A stretch of 11,557 nucleotides of DNA from Clostridia bacterium (lineage in GTDB: Bacteria > Bacillota_A > Clostridia > Christensenellales > Aristaeellaceae), in NCBI GenBank assembly GCA_017620455.1, contig JAFZQK010000017.1, positions 1 through 11,557 of the forward strand. Reading direction: 5' to 3'. The stretch's first letter is position 1. Each line of letters begins with the position of its first letter. Both the position numbers and the translations under genes were made by a program. Shown here piece after piece: positions 1-5,954 of the stretch. The notes beneath the pieces were generated by a model, which searched no databases, was not told where the DNA came from, and saw nothing but the letters and a program-made list of their open reading frames with translations.

Positions 1-354
1 CATGTGCACGTAGGTGACTTTTGCCTTGCCGGGCTCGATCACGTCCACCATGGGCTCCAGACGGCACATGCCGATGCACCCGGTCTGGGATACGGTCACG
101 TGATGGAGGGCGCGCTTATTGATCTCATCCACGTCTTCCACCTTCACCCGGGAGTAGAAGGTGCCTTCGGGGTAAACGATGACCACGGGGCCGGCTTCGC
201 ACAGGCCGAAGCAGCCGGTGCGGATGACCTTGACTTCTTTTTCCAGGCCGTTCTCGGCGATTTTCTGTTCAAACCGCTCGATCAATTGGGCGGAGCCGGA
301 CGAAGTACAGCCCGTACCGCCGCAGCAAAGTACGTGAGCGCGATAGATGTCCAT
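1..354 (-). CDS. nuoF: NuoF/HydB-like NADH dehydrogenase (hydrogenase) subunit, N-terminal part, apparently chimeric; runs off left edge
   Basis: This is the N-terminal thioredoxin-like [2Fe-2S] ferredoxin domain of a NuoF/HydB-type subunit, which in the family binds FMN and NADH and passes electrons to FeS clusters. The 118 visible residues start MDIYRAHVLCCGGTGCTSSG; Cys11 and Cys16, with Cys48 and Cys52 in TGCFGLC, are the likely cluster ligands. Up to residue 78 (EDVDEI) it reads as normal NuoF. From there, instead of the usual short helix leading to the FMN domain, it continues in frame into a near-copy of residues 53-95 of the adjacent upstream [2Fe-2S] gene, with a second CxxxC (TGCIGMC, Cys93 and Cys97). 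The start has an AGGAGG site about 10 bases upstream and lies 36 bp after the previous stop. The FMN/NADH domain is outside the window. Seen: the in-frame junction. Inferred: the NuoF assignment and chimeric origin. Confidence 0.8.
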   Translation of the reverse strand, partial: MDIYRAHVLCCGGTGCTSSGSAQLIERFEQKIAENGLEKEVKVIRTGCFGLCEAGPVVIVYPEGTFYSRVKVEDVDEINKRALHHVTVSQTGCIGMCRLEPMVDVIEPGKAKVTYVHM

Positions 355-390
355 GAGCAAATTCCTCCTACTTCTCTCCTGCGGTATGGA

Positions 391-768
391 TTACTTGTCC
401 TCGGCGGCGCCGATGGTGTATTCTTCCACGGGACGGCCGTTGACGATATGTTCCGCCACCACGCGGCCCACCTTTTCGGGGGTCATGTGTACGTAGGTTA
501 CCTTTTCGTTGCCGGGGGTGATCACGTCTACCATGGGCTCCAGCCGGCACATGCCGATGCAGCCGGTCTGGGACACGGTGACGTGGTTCAGCCCGCGCTT
601 GTTGATTTCATCCATGAAAGCGAGCATCACGGGACGGGCGCCGGCGGCGATGCCGCAGGTGGCCATGCCGATGACCACGCGGGTCACGTCGCTTTCCTCT
701 TCCTTCCGCAGGTTGATGCGGTTCAGGGTCTTCTCGCGGATGGCTTGCAGTTCAGCCAGGGACTTCAT
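391..768 (-). CDS. (2Fe-2S) ferredoxin domain protein, thioredoxin-like, of a hydrogenase/Nuo cluster
   Basis: A 125-residue soluble protein of the thioredoxin-like [2Fe-2S] ferredoxin family that sits between the HATPase gene and nuoF in clostridial bifurcating-hydrogenase clusters. It probably serves as an electron-transfer subunit. An N-terminal helix (residues 1-24) precedes a strand ending in MATCGIAAGA (Cys38), then TGCIGMCRLEP (Cys70, Cys74), and a C-terminal helix ending HIVNGRPVEEY. Only three cysteines are visible, because the first motif has one Cys where canonical NuoE-type domains have two; from memory this is normal for the family. The ATG at 768 is chosen over an upstream in-frame start because it has GGAGG just before it. 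Its ATG overlaps the stop of the HATPase gene (ATGA), so the two are probably translationally coupled. Residues 53-95 are closely repeated inside the downstream nuoF fragment. Confidence 0.9.
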   Translation of the reverse strand: MKSLAELQAIREKTLNRINLRKEEESDVTRVVIGMATCGIAAGARPVMLAFMDEINKRGLNHVTVSQTGCIGMCRLEPMVDVITPGNEKVTYVHMTPEKVGRVVAEHIVNGRPVEEYTIGAAEDK

Positions 769-1319
769 AGGATCACACCTCCAAAAATCGGTTCGATTTC
801 TTCGCGCAGGGATTCCTGCATCCATGCGGCGATTTCGGGTTCGTTGAGGGGCACGCCCTGCAGCGCTTGACGGATCTGGCGCGTATCGAATTCCATTTCG
901 CCCTTGGGGGAGCGGCAGCGCAGGATGAATTCCGGCTTGTCCGGGTTCATGGTGACCAGCGTCACCACGGTGCCCGGCAGATCCCCCAGCGGCAGGCAGT
1001 CGATGGAGCGGGTATCCAGGGTGGCGGTGAGCTTCGTGCCTGCGCCCAGCGTGCTTTCTATGGAAAGATCGCCGCCGGCCAGACGGCAGTTTTCCGCCAT
1101 CATGGGGATCCCCAGGCCCACCTTGCGGGTGGTGCGGGTGGTGGCGAAAGGGGATAAGACCCGGGAGAGGAGCTCCTCGCTCATGCCGGTCCCATCGTCT
1201 TCGATCACCAGCGTCAGCATGCCTTTTTCATCCAGCGATATGGAAAGGGACACCGTTTTTGCCTGGGCCCGGATGCTGTTCTGCATCAGATCCAGGATGT
1301 GCAGGGACAGATCGCGCAT
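765..1319 (-). CDS. Histidine-kinase-like ATP-binding protein (HATPase_c) of the Nuo/hydrogenase operon
   Basis: A 184-residue protein made mainly of a GHKL/HATPase_c ATP-binding fold. The N box is LMQNSIRA (Asn14), the G1 box DDGTGM (residues 41-46) and the G2 box KVGLGIPMM (66-74). It has no dimerisation/phosphoacceptor histidine domain, sensor or membrane segment, so it is not a complete histidine kinase. Small proteins like this are regularly found between nuoE and the [2Fe-2S]/nuoF genes in clostridial [FeFe]-hydrogenase clusters. Their role is not firmly known; assembly or regulation of the complex is an inference. The roughly 80 residues after the ATPase core show no motif I recognise. 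The start lies 3 bp after the nuoE stop, with only a weak AAGGA inside nuoE upstream, which suggests translational coupling. The stop overlaps the next ATG by 4 bp. Confidence 0.9.
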   Translation of the reverse strand: MRDLSLHILDLMQNSIRAQAKTVSLSISLDEKGMLTLVIEDDGTGMSEELLSRVLSPFATTRTTRKVGLGIPMMAENCRLAGGDLSIESTLGAGTKLTATLDTRSIDCLPLGDLPGTVVTLVTMNPDKPEFILRCRSPKGEMEFDTRQIRQALQGVPLNEPEIAAWMQESLREEIEPIFGGVIL

Positions 1320-1322
1320 GGG

Positions 1323-1805
1323 TTACGCCTGTTCCTTCTCCCGGTACTTGGCCAGGATGCCGGGGATATCGTCCGGGACCAGCCGGCCGTACACCTCGTC
1401 GTTGATGGTCATGACGGGGGCCAGGCCGCAGGCACCCAGGCAACGGGTGGCGTTCACGGTGAACAGGCCGTCCGGAGAAGTTTTGCCCACGGGGGTCTTG
1501 AGCTCTTCGCTCAGGCGATCCAGCACCTTCTGGCTGCCCTTGACGTAGCAGGCGGTGCCCAGGCACACGCTGATGGTGTACTTGCCGTTGGGCTCCAGAC
1601 GGAACTGGGAATAGAACGTGGCGACGCCGTAGACCTCGCTCAGCGTGACGCCCAGCCCCTCGGCGATGATCTTCTGAACGTCCATGGGCACGCAGCCGAA
1701 GATGCCCTGCGCCTTCTGCAGCACGGGCATCAGGGCGCCGGGCTGATCCTTGAGCTCGGCAATGACCTGATCGAGCTGTTCGTACTTGTCTTTCATGTCC
1801 GGCAT
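1323..1805 (-). CDS. nuoE: NuoE-like NADH dehydrogenase / hydrogenase [2Fe-2S] subunit
   Basis: A 160-residue NuoE-family (24 kDa subunit-like) protein. An N-terminal helical domain (about 1-70, with GVATFYSQF at 60-68) precedes a thioredoxin-like [2Fe-2S] domain with all four ligands: Cys81 and Cys86 in CLGTACYVKG, and Cys122 and Cys126 in CLGACG. In the family it pairs with NuoF to carry electrons from NADH. In clostridia it is commonly part of trimeric or tetrameric electron-bifurcating [FeFe]-hydrogenases (HydABC type), and the neighbouring genes fit that. The length is normal. The first ATG (1805) is preferred over the one three codons in, because AAGGAGG lies 12 bases upstream. It is the first gene of the minus-strand operon, with a promoter at about 1887-1895. 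Confidence 0.95.
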   Translation of the reverse strand: MPDMKDKYEQLDQVIAELKDQPGALMPVLQKAQGIFGCVPMDVQKIIAEGLGVTLSEVYGVATFYSQFRLEPNGKYTISVCLGTACYVKGSQKVLDRLSEELKTPVGKTSPDGLFTVNATRCLGACGLAPVMTINDEVYGRLVPDDIPGILAKYREKEQA

Positions 1806-1848
1806 GACAGTGTGAGACCTCCTTAATATTGTTCTTGGGGACCGATAG

Positions 1849-1865
1849 CATCATCACGGATGATG
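1849..1865. repeat. Perfect inverted repeat in the nuoE 5' UTR
   Basis: CATCATC and GATGATG form a perfect 7-bp stem around a 3-base ACG spacer. It lies between the predicted nuoE -10 and the ribosome binding site, where it could be an operator or a 5' UTR hairpin. It has no U-tract, so it is not a standard terminator. It may be chance. Confidence 0.45.
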
Positions 1866-1886
1866 ATTTCCTATGCACCGTCTTAC

Positions 1887-1895
1887 ATCATAACA
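1887..1895 (-). promoter_or_regulatory. Extended -10 promoter for the nuoE operon
   Basis: On the minus strand TGTTATGAT matches an extended -10 (TGn plus TATGAT). A TTGTTA lies upstream at 1916-1921, but 23 bases from this -10, too far to be its -35. It would be 17 bases from an alternative -10, TTATGT. The predicted 5' UTR is about 75 bases and includes the CATCATC/GATGATG hairpin. Sequence match only. Confidence 0.5.
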
Positions 1896-1978
1896 TAAAA
1901 CTCCGATAAATGCACTAACAAAATGAAAAAAATCTGCTGAAATTTGCGGAAACTGCGCAGAAAAATCCCTGTTTTTTG

Positions 1979-1994
1979 GTTAGGGTTTACTAAC
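1979..1994. repeat. Inverted repeat GTTAG-N6-CTAAC, possible operator
   Basis: A 5-bp dyad with a 6-base spacer in the AT-rich divergent region, about 85 bp upstream of the nuoE -10 and 70 bp before the MATE -35-like element. It resembles Rex-type operators in its GTTA/TAAC arms, but the 8-base spacing between those arms is wider than the usual Rex spacing, so I do not assign it to Rex. Confidence 0.35.
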
Positions 1995-2063
1995 TTTACG
2001 GGCGTAAAACGTCCCGGTTCAAAGGTATGAACAAATTGGGCGAATTATCACCGGAAAAGCGGG

Positions 2064-2092
2064 TTGCAATTTGCGCGACGATCGTATAAAGT
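2064..2092 (+). promoter_or_regulatory. Candidate promoter for the MATE transporter
   Basis: TTGCAA (2064-2069) resembles a -35. It is followed by TATAAA (2085-2090) with a short 15-base spacer, or by TAAAGT (2087-2092) with the standard 17. It lies about 45-50 bases before the MATE start codon. Neither pairing is ideal, so only the general location is supported. Confidence 0.4.
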
Positions 2093-2120
2093 TAAATGGT
2101 TAATCTTTGTACATGAGAAG

Positions 2121-2130
2121 AAGGGGAGGA
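2121..2130 (+). promoter_or_regulatory. Ribosome binding site deciding the MATE start
   Basis: AAGGGGAGGA lies 6 bases before the ATG at 2137. An upstream in-frame TTG (2107) and ATG (2113) would place this purine tract inside the coding region and have no Shine-Dalgarno of their own, so 2137 is chosen. Confidence 0.8.
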
Positions 2131-2136
2131 AAAGGC

Positions 2137-3552
2137 ATGGCCGCAGTGCAGCGGGATTTCACCCGGGGGCCCATCGCCCGGGGCATGGTCGCTTTTTCGA
2201 TGCCGTTTTTGCTGTCCAACGTATTGCAGGCGCTTTACGGCGCGGTGGACATGCTGGTGGTGGGCCGGTATTCGGCGGCGACGCCCGAAATGTGCGCGCC
2301 GATCCTCTCCGGCGTGAACATCGGCAGCCAGATCACCCACATGGTGGCCATGATGGTAAGCGGACTGACGGTGTCCGGCACGGTGCTGGTGGGCCAGTAC
2401 GTGGGCGCGAAAAAGCAGAAGGACGCCTCGGAAACGGTGGGCACCATGTTCACGTTGCTGGGCATCGCGGGGGCGGTGCTGACGGTGCTGATGATCCTGC
2501 TGGCGGATCCGCTGCTGCGTCTGCTCAATACGCCGGCGGACGCCTATGAGCATGCCAAAACCTACCTGATCATCTGCACCTGCGGCACCCTGTTCATTTT
2601 CGGCTACAACGCCATCAGCTCCATCCAACGCGGGCTGGGGGATTCGGTGCGGCCGCTGATCTTCGTGGGGGTCGCCTGCGTGGTGAATGTTTTCCTGGAC
2701 CTGTGGCTGGTGAAGGGGAAGGGCATGGGCGCCGCGGGCGCCGCCTGGGCTACGGTGATCGCCCAGGGGATCAGCCTGATCCTGGCAGCCCTGTATCTGA
2801 GCCGGAACAAATTCATCTTCGATTTCAGGATGCGGTCGTTCCGGATCCACAGGGACAAAATGAACCTGATGATCAAGCTGGGCATCCCCTCCTCGGTGCA
2901 GAGCATCATCGTGAACGTATCCTTCCTGGTGATGACCGCCGTGGTGAACGGCATGGGCAGCCTGGGCTACGACGCGGCGAAGGCCTCCGGCGCCGTGGGC
3001 GTGGTGGGCAAATTCAATTCCTTCGCCATCCTGCCGGCGGTGGCCATGTCCTCCTCCGTCAGCGCCTTTGCCGCCCAGAATATCGGCGCGGGGAAGCACG
3101 AGCGCGCGAAAAAGAGCCTGTACGTGGGCACGGTGATCGCCCTGAGCATTTCCGCGGTGCTTTTCGCCCTGGTGCAGATCGCCCCGGAAACGATCGTATC
3201 CATCTTCAACGAGGACCCGCAGGTTTGCGCCTATGGGGTGGAATACATCAAGACCTTCAGCTTTGATTTCCTGTTCGTGGCGGTGCTGTTCTGCTGCAAC
3301 GGCCTGATCATGGGCGCGGGGCATACCAAGTTCACGCTGCTGACCGGGTCCCTCTCCAGCCTGCTGCTGCGCATCCCCGTGGCGGTGCTGTTCGGGAAGG
3401 CGCTGGGCTGGGGGCTGTCCGGCGTGGGCCTGGCATGCCCGGCGGCGTCGCTGATCAGCCTGGGGCTGGGCGTCTGGTTCGTGGCCACCGGACGGTGGGA
3501 AAGGGACCAGACGGGCATCCACGCCGAGGCGGAGGAGACGGAAAGCTGCTGA
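2137..3552 (+). CDS. MATE family multidrug/efflux transporter
   Basis: A 471-residue integral membrane protein of the multidrug and toxic compound extrusion family (normal length about 450-480; 12 membrane segments expected in two six-helix halves). Family features include GAVDMLVVGRYS near the N-terminus, VGQYVGAKK after the second helix, and the matching second-half signature AAQNIGAGKHERAKKS. The middle loop (about residues 225-245, charged FRMRSFRIHRDKM) separates the halves. MATE proteins export cationic drugs or metabolites driven by Na+ or H+; the substrate cannot be read from sequence. It is transcribed alone, divergent from the nuoE operon and upstream of secG, which has its own promoter. 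The hydrophilic C-terminal tail is acidic (EAEETESC). Confidence 0.95.
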   Translation: MAAVQRDFTRGPIARGMVAFSMPFLLSNVLQALYGAVDMLVVGRYSAATPEMCAPILSGVNIGSQITHMVAMMVSGLTVSGTVLVGQYVGAKKQKDASETVGTMFTLLGIAGAVLTVLMILLADPLLRLLNTPADAYEHAKTYLIICTCGTLFIFGYNAISSIQRGLGDSVRPLIFVGVACVVNVFLDLWLVKGKGMGAAGAAWATVIAQGISLILAALYLSRNKFIFDFRMRSFRIHRDKMNLMIKLGIPSSVQSIIVNVSFLVMTAVVNGMGSLGYDAAKASGAVGVVGKFNSFAILPAVAMSSSVSAFAAQNIGAGKHERAKKSLYVGTVIALSISAVLFALVQIAPETIVSIFNEDPQVCAYGVEYIKTFSFDFLFVAVLFCCNGLIMGAGHTKFTLLTGSLSSLLLRIPVAVLFGKALGWGLSGVGLACPAASLISLGLGVWFVATGRWERDQTGIHAEAEETESC

Positions 3553-3597
3553 CGGATAAGGATTTCTTCCGGCGCGCACTTTTTTTCCGGGAAACGC

Positions 3598-3626
3598 TTG
3601 TATTTTGTTATCCGGTATGATACAAT
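3598..3626 (+). promoter_or_regulatory. secG promoter with extended -10
   Basis: TTGTAT (3598-3603), a 17-base spacer, then TACAAT (3621-3626) preceded by TGA, giving an extended -10 (TGnTACAAT). It lies 33 bases before the secG start, in the 107-bp gap after the MATE stop. This is the best promoter match in the window and implies that secG is transcribed independently of the MATE gene. Confidence 0.7.
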
Positions 3627-3659
3627 ACCGGTTGTTGATTTCAAGGAGGGACAAGATCC

Positions 3660-3908
3660 ATGAGCGCAATTGAACTGATTTTGAACATTTTGATGGTGAT
3701 TTCCGCCCTGATCATGATCGTGACCGTGCTGCTCCAGAGCAGCGACGACGACGGCATGAGCGCCCTGACCGGCGGCAGCGATTCCTTCTTCGGCAAGAAT
3801 AAGAACAACACCCTGGAAGGCAAGCTGGCCATGGGCACCAAGGTTTCCGCTACGGTTTTTGTGATCCTGGCAGTGGTGATGCTGTTCGTCAGCAAAAGCG
3901 CTGGCTGA
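3660..3908 (+). CDS. secG: Preprotein translocase subunit SecG
   Basis: An 82-residue protein of normal SecG length. It has two membrane segments (about residues 4-24 and 57-77) joined by a cytoplasmic loop with the family pattern VLLQSSDDDGMSALTGGSDS, followed by a Phe-containing stretch and a basic, Asn-rich linker (KNKNN). SecG is an accessory subunit of the SecYEG channel and stimulates SecA-driven protein export. The start has AAGGAGG (3643-3649) 10 bases upstream. It is monocistronic here: its own promoter precedes it and a strong terminator follows. The common clostridial neighbour rnr (RNase R) is absent downstream. Confidence 0.96.
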   Translation: MSAIELILNILMVISALIMIVTVLLQSSDDDGMSALTGGSDSFFGKNKNNTLEGKLAMGTKVSATVFVILAVVMLFVSKSAG

Positions 3909-3928
3909 TTTTCCCACGGGATCCTTCA

Positions 3929-3959
3929 GGGCTGACGGCGGTTCGTCAGCCCTTTCTTT
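3929..3959 (+). terminator. Rho-independent terminator after secG
   Basis: GGGCTGACG (3929-3937) pairs perfectly with CGTCAGCCC (3944-3952) around a 6-base loop and is followed by TTTCTTT. The 9-bp GC-rich stem plus T-tract, 20 bp after the secG stop, is a textbook intrinsic terminator. It separates secG from the ABC-F operon. Confidence 0.92.
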
Positions 3960-4028
3960 GCGTAAAGGCCGGTGTGCGGCCGATGATTTCATACGGGCGG
4001 GCGGCGCGGCGGGCCGCCGGGAGCGGAC

Positions 4029-5954
4029 ATGATTATTCTTTCAGTACGGGATCTCAGGAAAGCGTACGGCGGGAACGCCGTGCTCAAACACGTGGATCTC
4101 ACCCTCCAGGACGGGCAGCGCATGGCCCTGGTGGGGGTCAACGGCTGCGGAAAAACCACGCTGCTGAGGATCCTTTCGGGCCTGGAGCATCCGGACGGAG
4201 GCAGCGTCAGCTTTGCCCGGGACGTGCGGGTGGGCTACATGGAGCAGCAGTACGCGGTGCACGGCGACGAAACGGTATTTGAGGAACTGCGCGCGGTATA
4301 CGCCCCCGTATTCGCCATGGAGGAAAAGCTGCGGGCCCTCGAAAGGGAAATGGCCGGAGCGGACGAAATCGCCCTGCGGCAGCTGGGAGACGCCTACGCC
4401 CGGCTCAGCGACGCATTTGAAAAGGCGGACGGGTACGGCTGGCGGTCCTCCATCCAGGGGGTGCTGAGCGGACTGGGCTTCCGCAAAGAGCAGTTCGATC
4501 AGCCCGCGCGGCTTCTGTCCGGCGGGGAGCTGACCCGCCTGTCCCTGGCCAGGCTGCTTTTGCAGAAGCCCGATCTGCTGCTGCTGGACGAGCCTACCAA
4601 CCCTCTTGATCTGGAAGCGCTGGACTGGCTGGAAAACTATCTGAAGGAATACCGGGGCACCGTGCTGGTGGTGAGCCACGACCGGTATTTCCTGGACCGG
4701 GTTTGCACCCACGTGAGCGAATTGCTGCTGGGGACCATGGAGCAGTACGAGGGGAACTACACCGCGTACATGCGCCAGCGGGCCCAGCGGTTCGAGATCC
4801 GCATGCGGGCCTGGGAGCAGCAGCAGAAGCTGATCGCCCGGGAGGAGGCCATCATCGCCCGGTATAAATCCTTCAACCGGGAAAAATCCATCAAGGCGGC
4901 GGAAAGCCGGGAAAAGCGGCTGGAGAAGATCGAGCGGCTGGAAAAGCCCCAGGACGAGCATCAGGTGCGCTTCCGGTTCGAAGCCGGACGGCGCACCGGG
5001 GACGACGTGGTGCAGATCCGGGAAATGAAAAAATCCTTCGGGGACAGGAAGCTGTTTTCCCATGTGAATCTGAATCTGCGCGCCGGGGACCGGGTGGCGC
5101 TGATCGGGCCCAACGGCATCGGGAAATCCACCCTGCTCAAATGCCTGGTGGGCCAGGAAAGCCCGGATGCGGGCGCCGTTCGCTGGGGCGCCAACGTGGA
5201 CGTGGGATATTACGATCAGAAACAGGAAAGCCTGCATCCCGAAAAAAGCGTGCTGGACGAGGTGTGGGACGATTTTCCCCGGCTGGAGCAGAACCAGGTG
5301 CGCGGCGCGCTGGGGCTGTTCCTGTTCACGGGGGAGGACGTGTTCATGCCCGTCAGCACCCTGTCTGGCGGCGAAAAAGGGCGGGTCGCCCTGACGAAGC
5401 TGATGCTGCGCAAGGACAATCTGCTTTTGCTGGACGAGCCCACCAACCACCTGGACATGGACAGCCGCGAAGTGCTGGAGGACGCGCTGGAGAACTTTGA
5501 AGGCACCATCCTGGCGGTTTCCCACGACCGTTATTTCATCAACCGCTTCGCAAGCCGCGTGGCGGTGCTGGGAGAGGAAGGCATCCGGGAATACCCGGGC
5601 AATTTCGACGATTATCAGCGGAAGCTGCAATGGGAGAAAAGCCAGGCGGCCCAGGACCCGCGCTTCGCCGAAATGACCCGCACGGAAGTGGGCAAGGAAA
5701 AGAAAAAGCTCCGTCTGGCGAAGGAGCAGCTCAAGGCGCTCAAGGAAAGCGTCCGGGCCGCGGAACAGGCGGTAGCGGCCGCGGAAAAGGCGGTCAGCGA
5801 TCAGGAAGCGATCATGGCGACCCCGGAAGTATATGCCAATCCGGAAAAGGCCGCGGCCGCCGCCCGGGAGTATCAGCGGCTCAAGGACGCGCAGGCCGCG
5901 GCCTACGCGCTGTGGGAACAGGCGGAGGAAGCGCTGGCGGAGGCGGAAGCATGA
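4029..5954 (+). CDS. ABC-F family ATP-binding protein (YdiF-like), ribosome-associated
   Basis: A 641-residue soluble protein with two ABC ATPase domains and no membrane segments, the hallmark of ABC-F translation factors and ribosome-protection proteins. Domain 1 has Walker A GVNGCGKT (36-43), signature LSGGE (163-167) and Walker B ending DEPT (187-190). A charged linker (about 240-315, with RYKSFNREKSIKAAESREK) corresponds to the ribosome-interacting P-site tRNA motif region. Domain 2 has Walker A GPNGIGKS (360-367), LSGGE (445-449) and DEPTNHLD (469-476). An Ala/Glu/Lys-rich C-terminal coiled coil (about 550-641) is typical of Uup/YdiF-type members. Domain 1 reads DEPTNPLD, with Pro192 where ABC-F proteins normally have His. 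Whether it confers antibiotic resistance or is a housekeeping factor cannot be told. A modest GGGAG lies 5 bases before ATG. The stop overlaps the next start by 4 bp. Confidence 0.95.
   Translation: MIILSVRDLRKAYGGNAVLKHVDLTLQDGQRMALVGVNGCGKTTLLRILSGLEHPDGGSVSFARDVRVGYMEQQYAVHGDETVFEELRAVYAPVFAMEEKLRALEREMAGADEIALRQLGDAYARLSDAFEKADGYGWRSSIQGVLSGLGFRKEQFDQPARLLSGGELTRLSLARLLLQKPDLLLLDEPTNPLDLEALDWLENYLKEYRGTVLVVSHDRYFLDRVCTHVSELLLGTMEQYEGNYTAYMRQRAQRFEIRMRAWEQQQKLIAREEAIIARYKSFNREKSIKAAESREKRLEKIERLEKPQDEHQVRFRFEAGRRTGDDVVQIREMKKSFGDRKLFSHVNLNLRAGDRVALIGPNGIGKSTLLKCLVGQESPDAGAVRWGANVDVGYYDQKQESLHPEKSVLDEVWDDFPRLEQNQVRGALGLFLFTGEDVFMPVSTLSGGEKGRVALTKLMLRKDNLLLLDEPTNHLDMDSREVLEDALENFEGTILAVSHDRYFINRFASRVAVLGEEGIREYPGNFDDYQRKLQWEKSQAAQDPRFAEMTRTEVGKEKKKLRLAKEQLKALKESVRAAEQAVAAAEKAVSDQEAIMATPEVYANPEKAAAAAREYQRLKDAQAAAYALWEQAEEALAEAEA

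Larger units (their letters stand above)
1806..2136. other. Divergent intergenic region between nuoE operon and MATE gene
   Basis: This 331-bp stretch holds no credible gene. It is clearly more AT-rich than the flanking coding DNA and carries the divergent promoters for the minus-strand redox operon and the plus-strand transporter. It also has two inverted repeats, CATCATC-ACG-GATGATG and GTTAG-N6-CTAAC, listed separately. A weaker bulged palindrome around 1999-2016 (CGGGCGT, AAA, ACGTCCCG) may be chance. Confidence 0.7.

Noticed and set aside
4..870. 288-codon plus-strand frame at the left edge
   Set aside because: It runs antisense through nuoF, the [2Fe-2S] gene and the HATPase gene end; its internal repetition merely mirrors the real duplication on the minus strand.
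1979..1994. Rex repressor operator
   Set aside because: The arms GTTA/TAAC fit, but the inner spacing is two bases too long and the outer TTG/CAA positions do not match; kept only as an unassigned inverted repeat.
3553..3597. Terminator for the MATE gene
   Set aside because: TTCCGG and CCGGGAA around a T-run can pair only with a bulge, and the T-run is in the loop rather than after the stem, so it is not a convincing terminator.
2092..3669. 525-codon open frame antisense to the MATE gene
   Set aside because: Composition is His/Arg/Gln/Gly-rich with no recognisable domain and no ribosome binding site; it is a codon-bias shadow in GC-rich DNA opposite a clear transporter.
4041..5630. 529-codon open frame antisense to the ABC-F gene
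   Set aside because: Low-complexity shadow opposite an unambiguous ATPase with all motifs in place.
5630..5950. Upstream 107-codon extension of the TIM-barrel/AAA+ frame
   Set aside because: It lies inside the ABC-F coiled coil, is Gly/Arg/Ala-rich without a domain, and the ATGA overlap at 5951 is a natural start.
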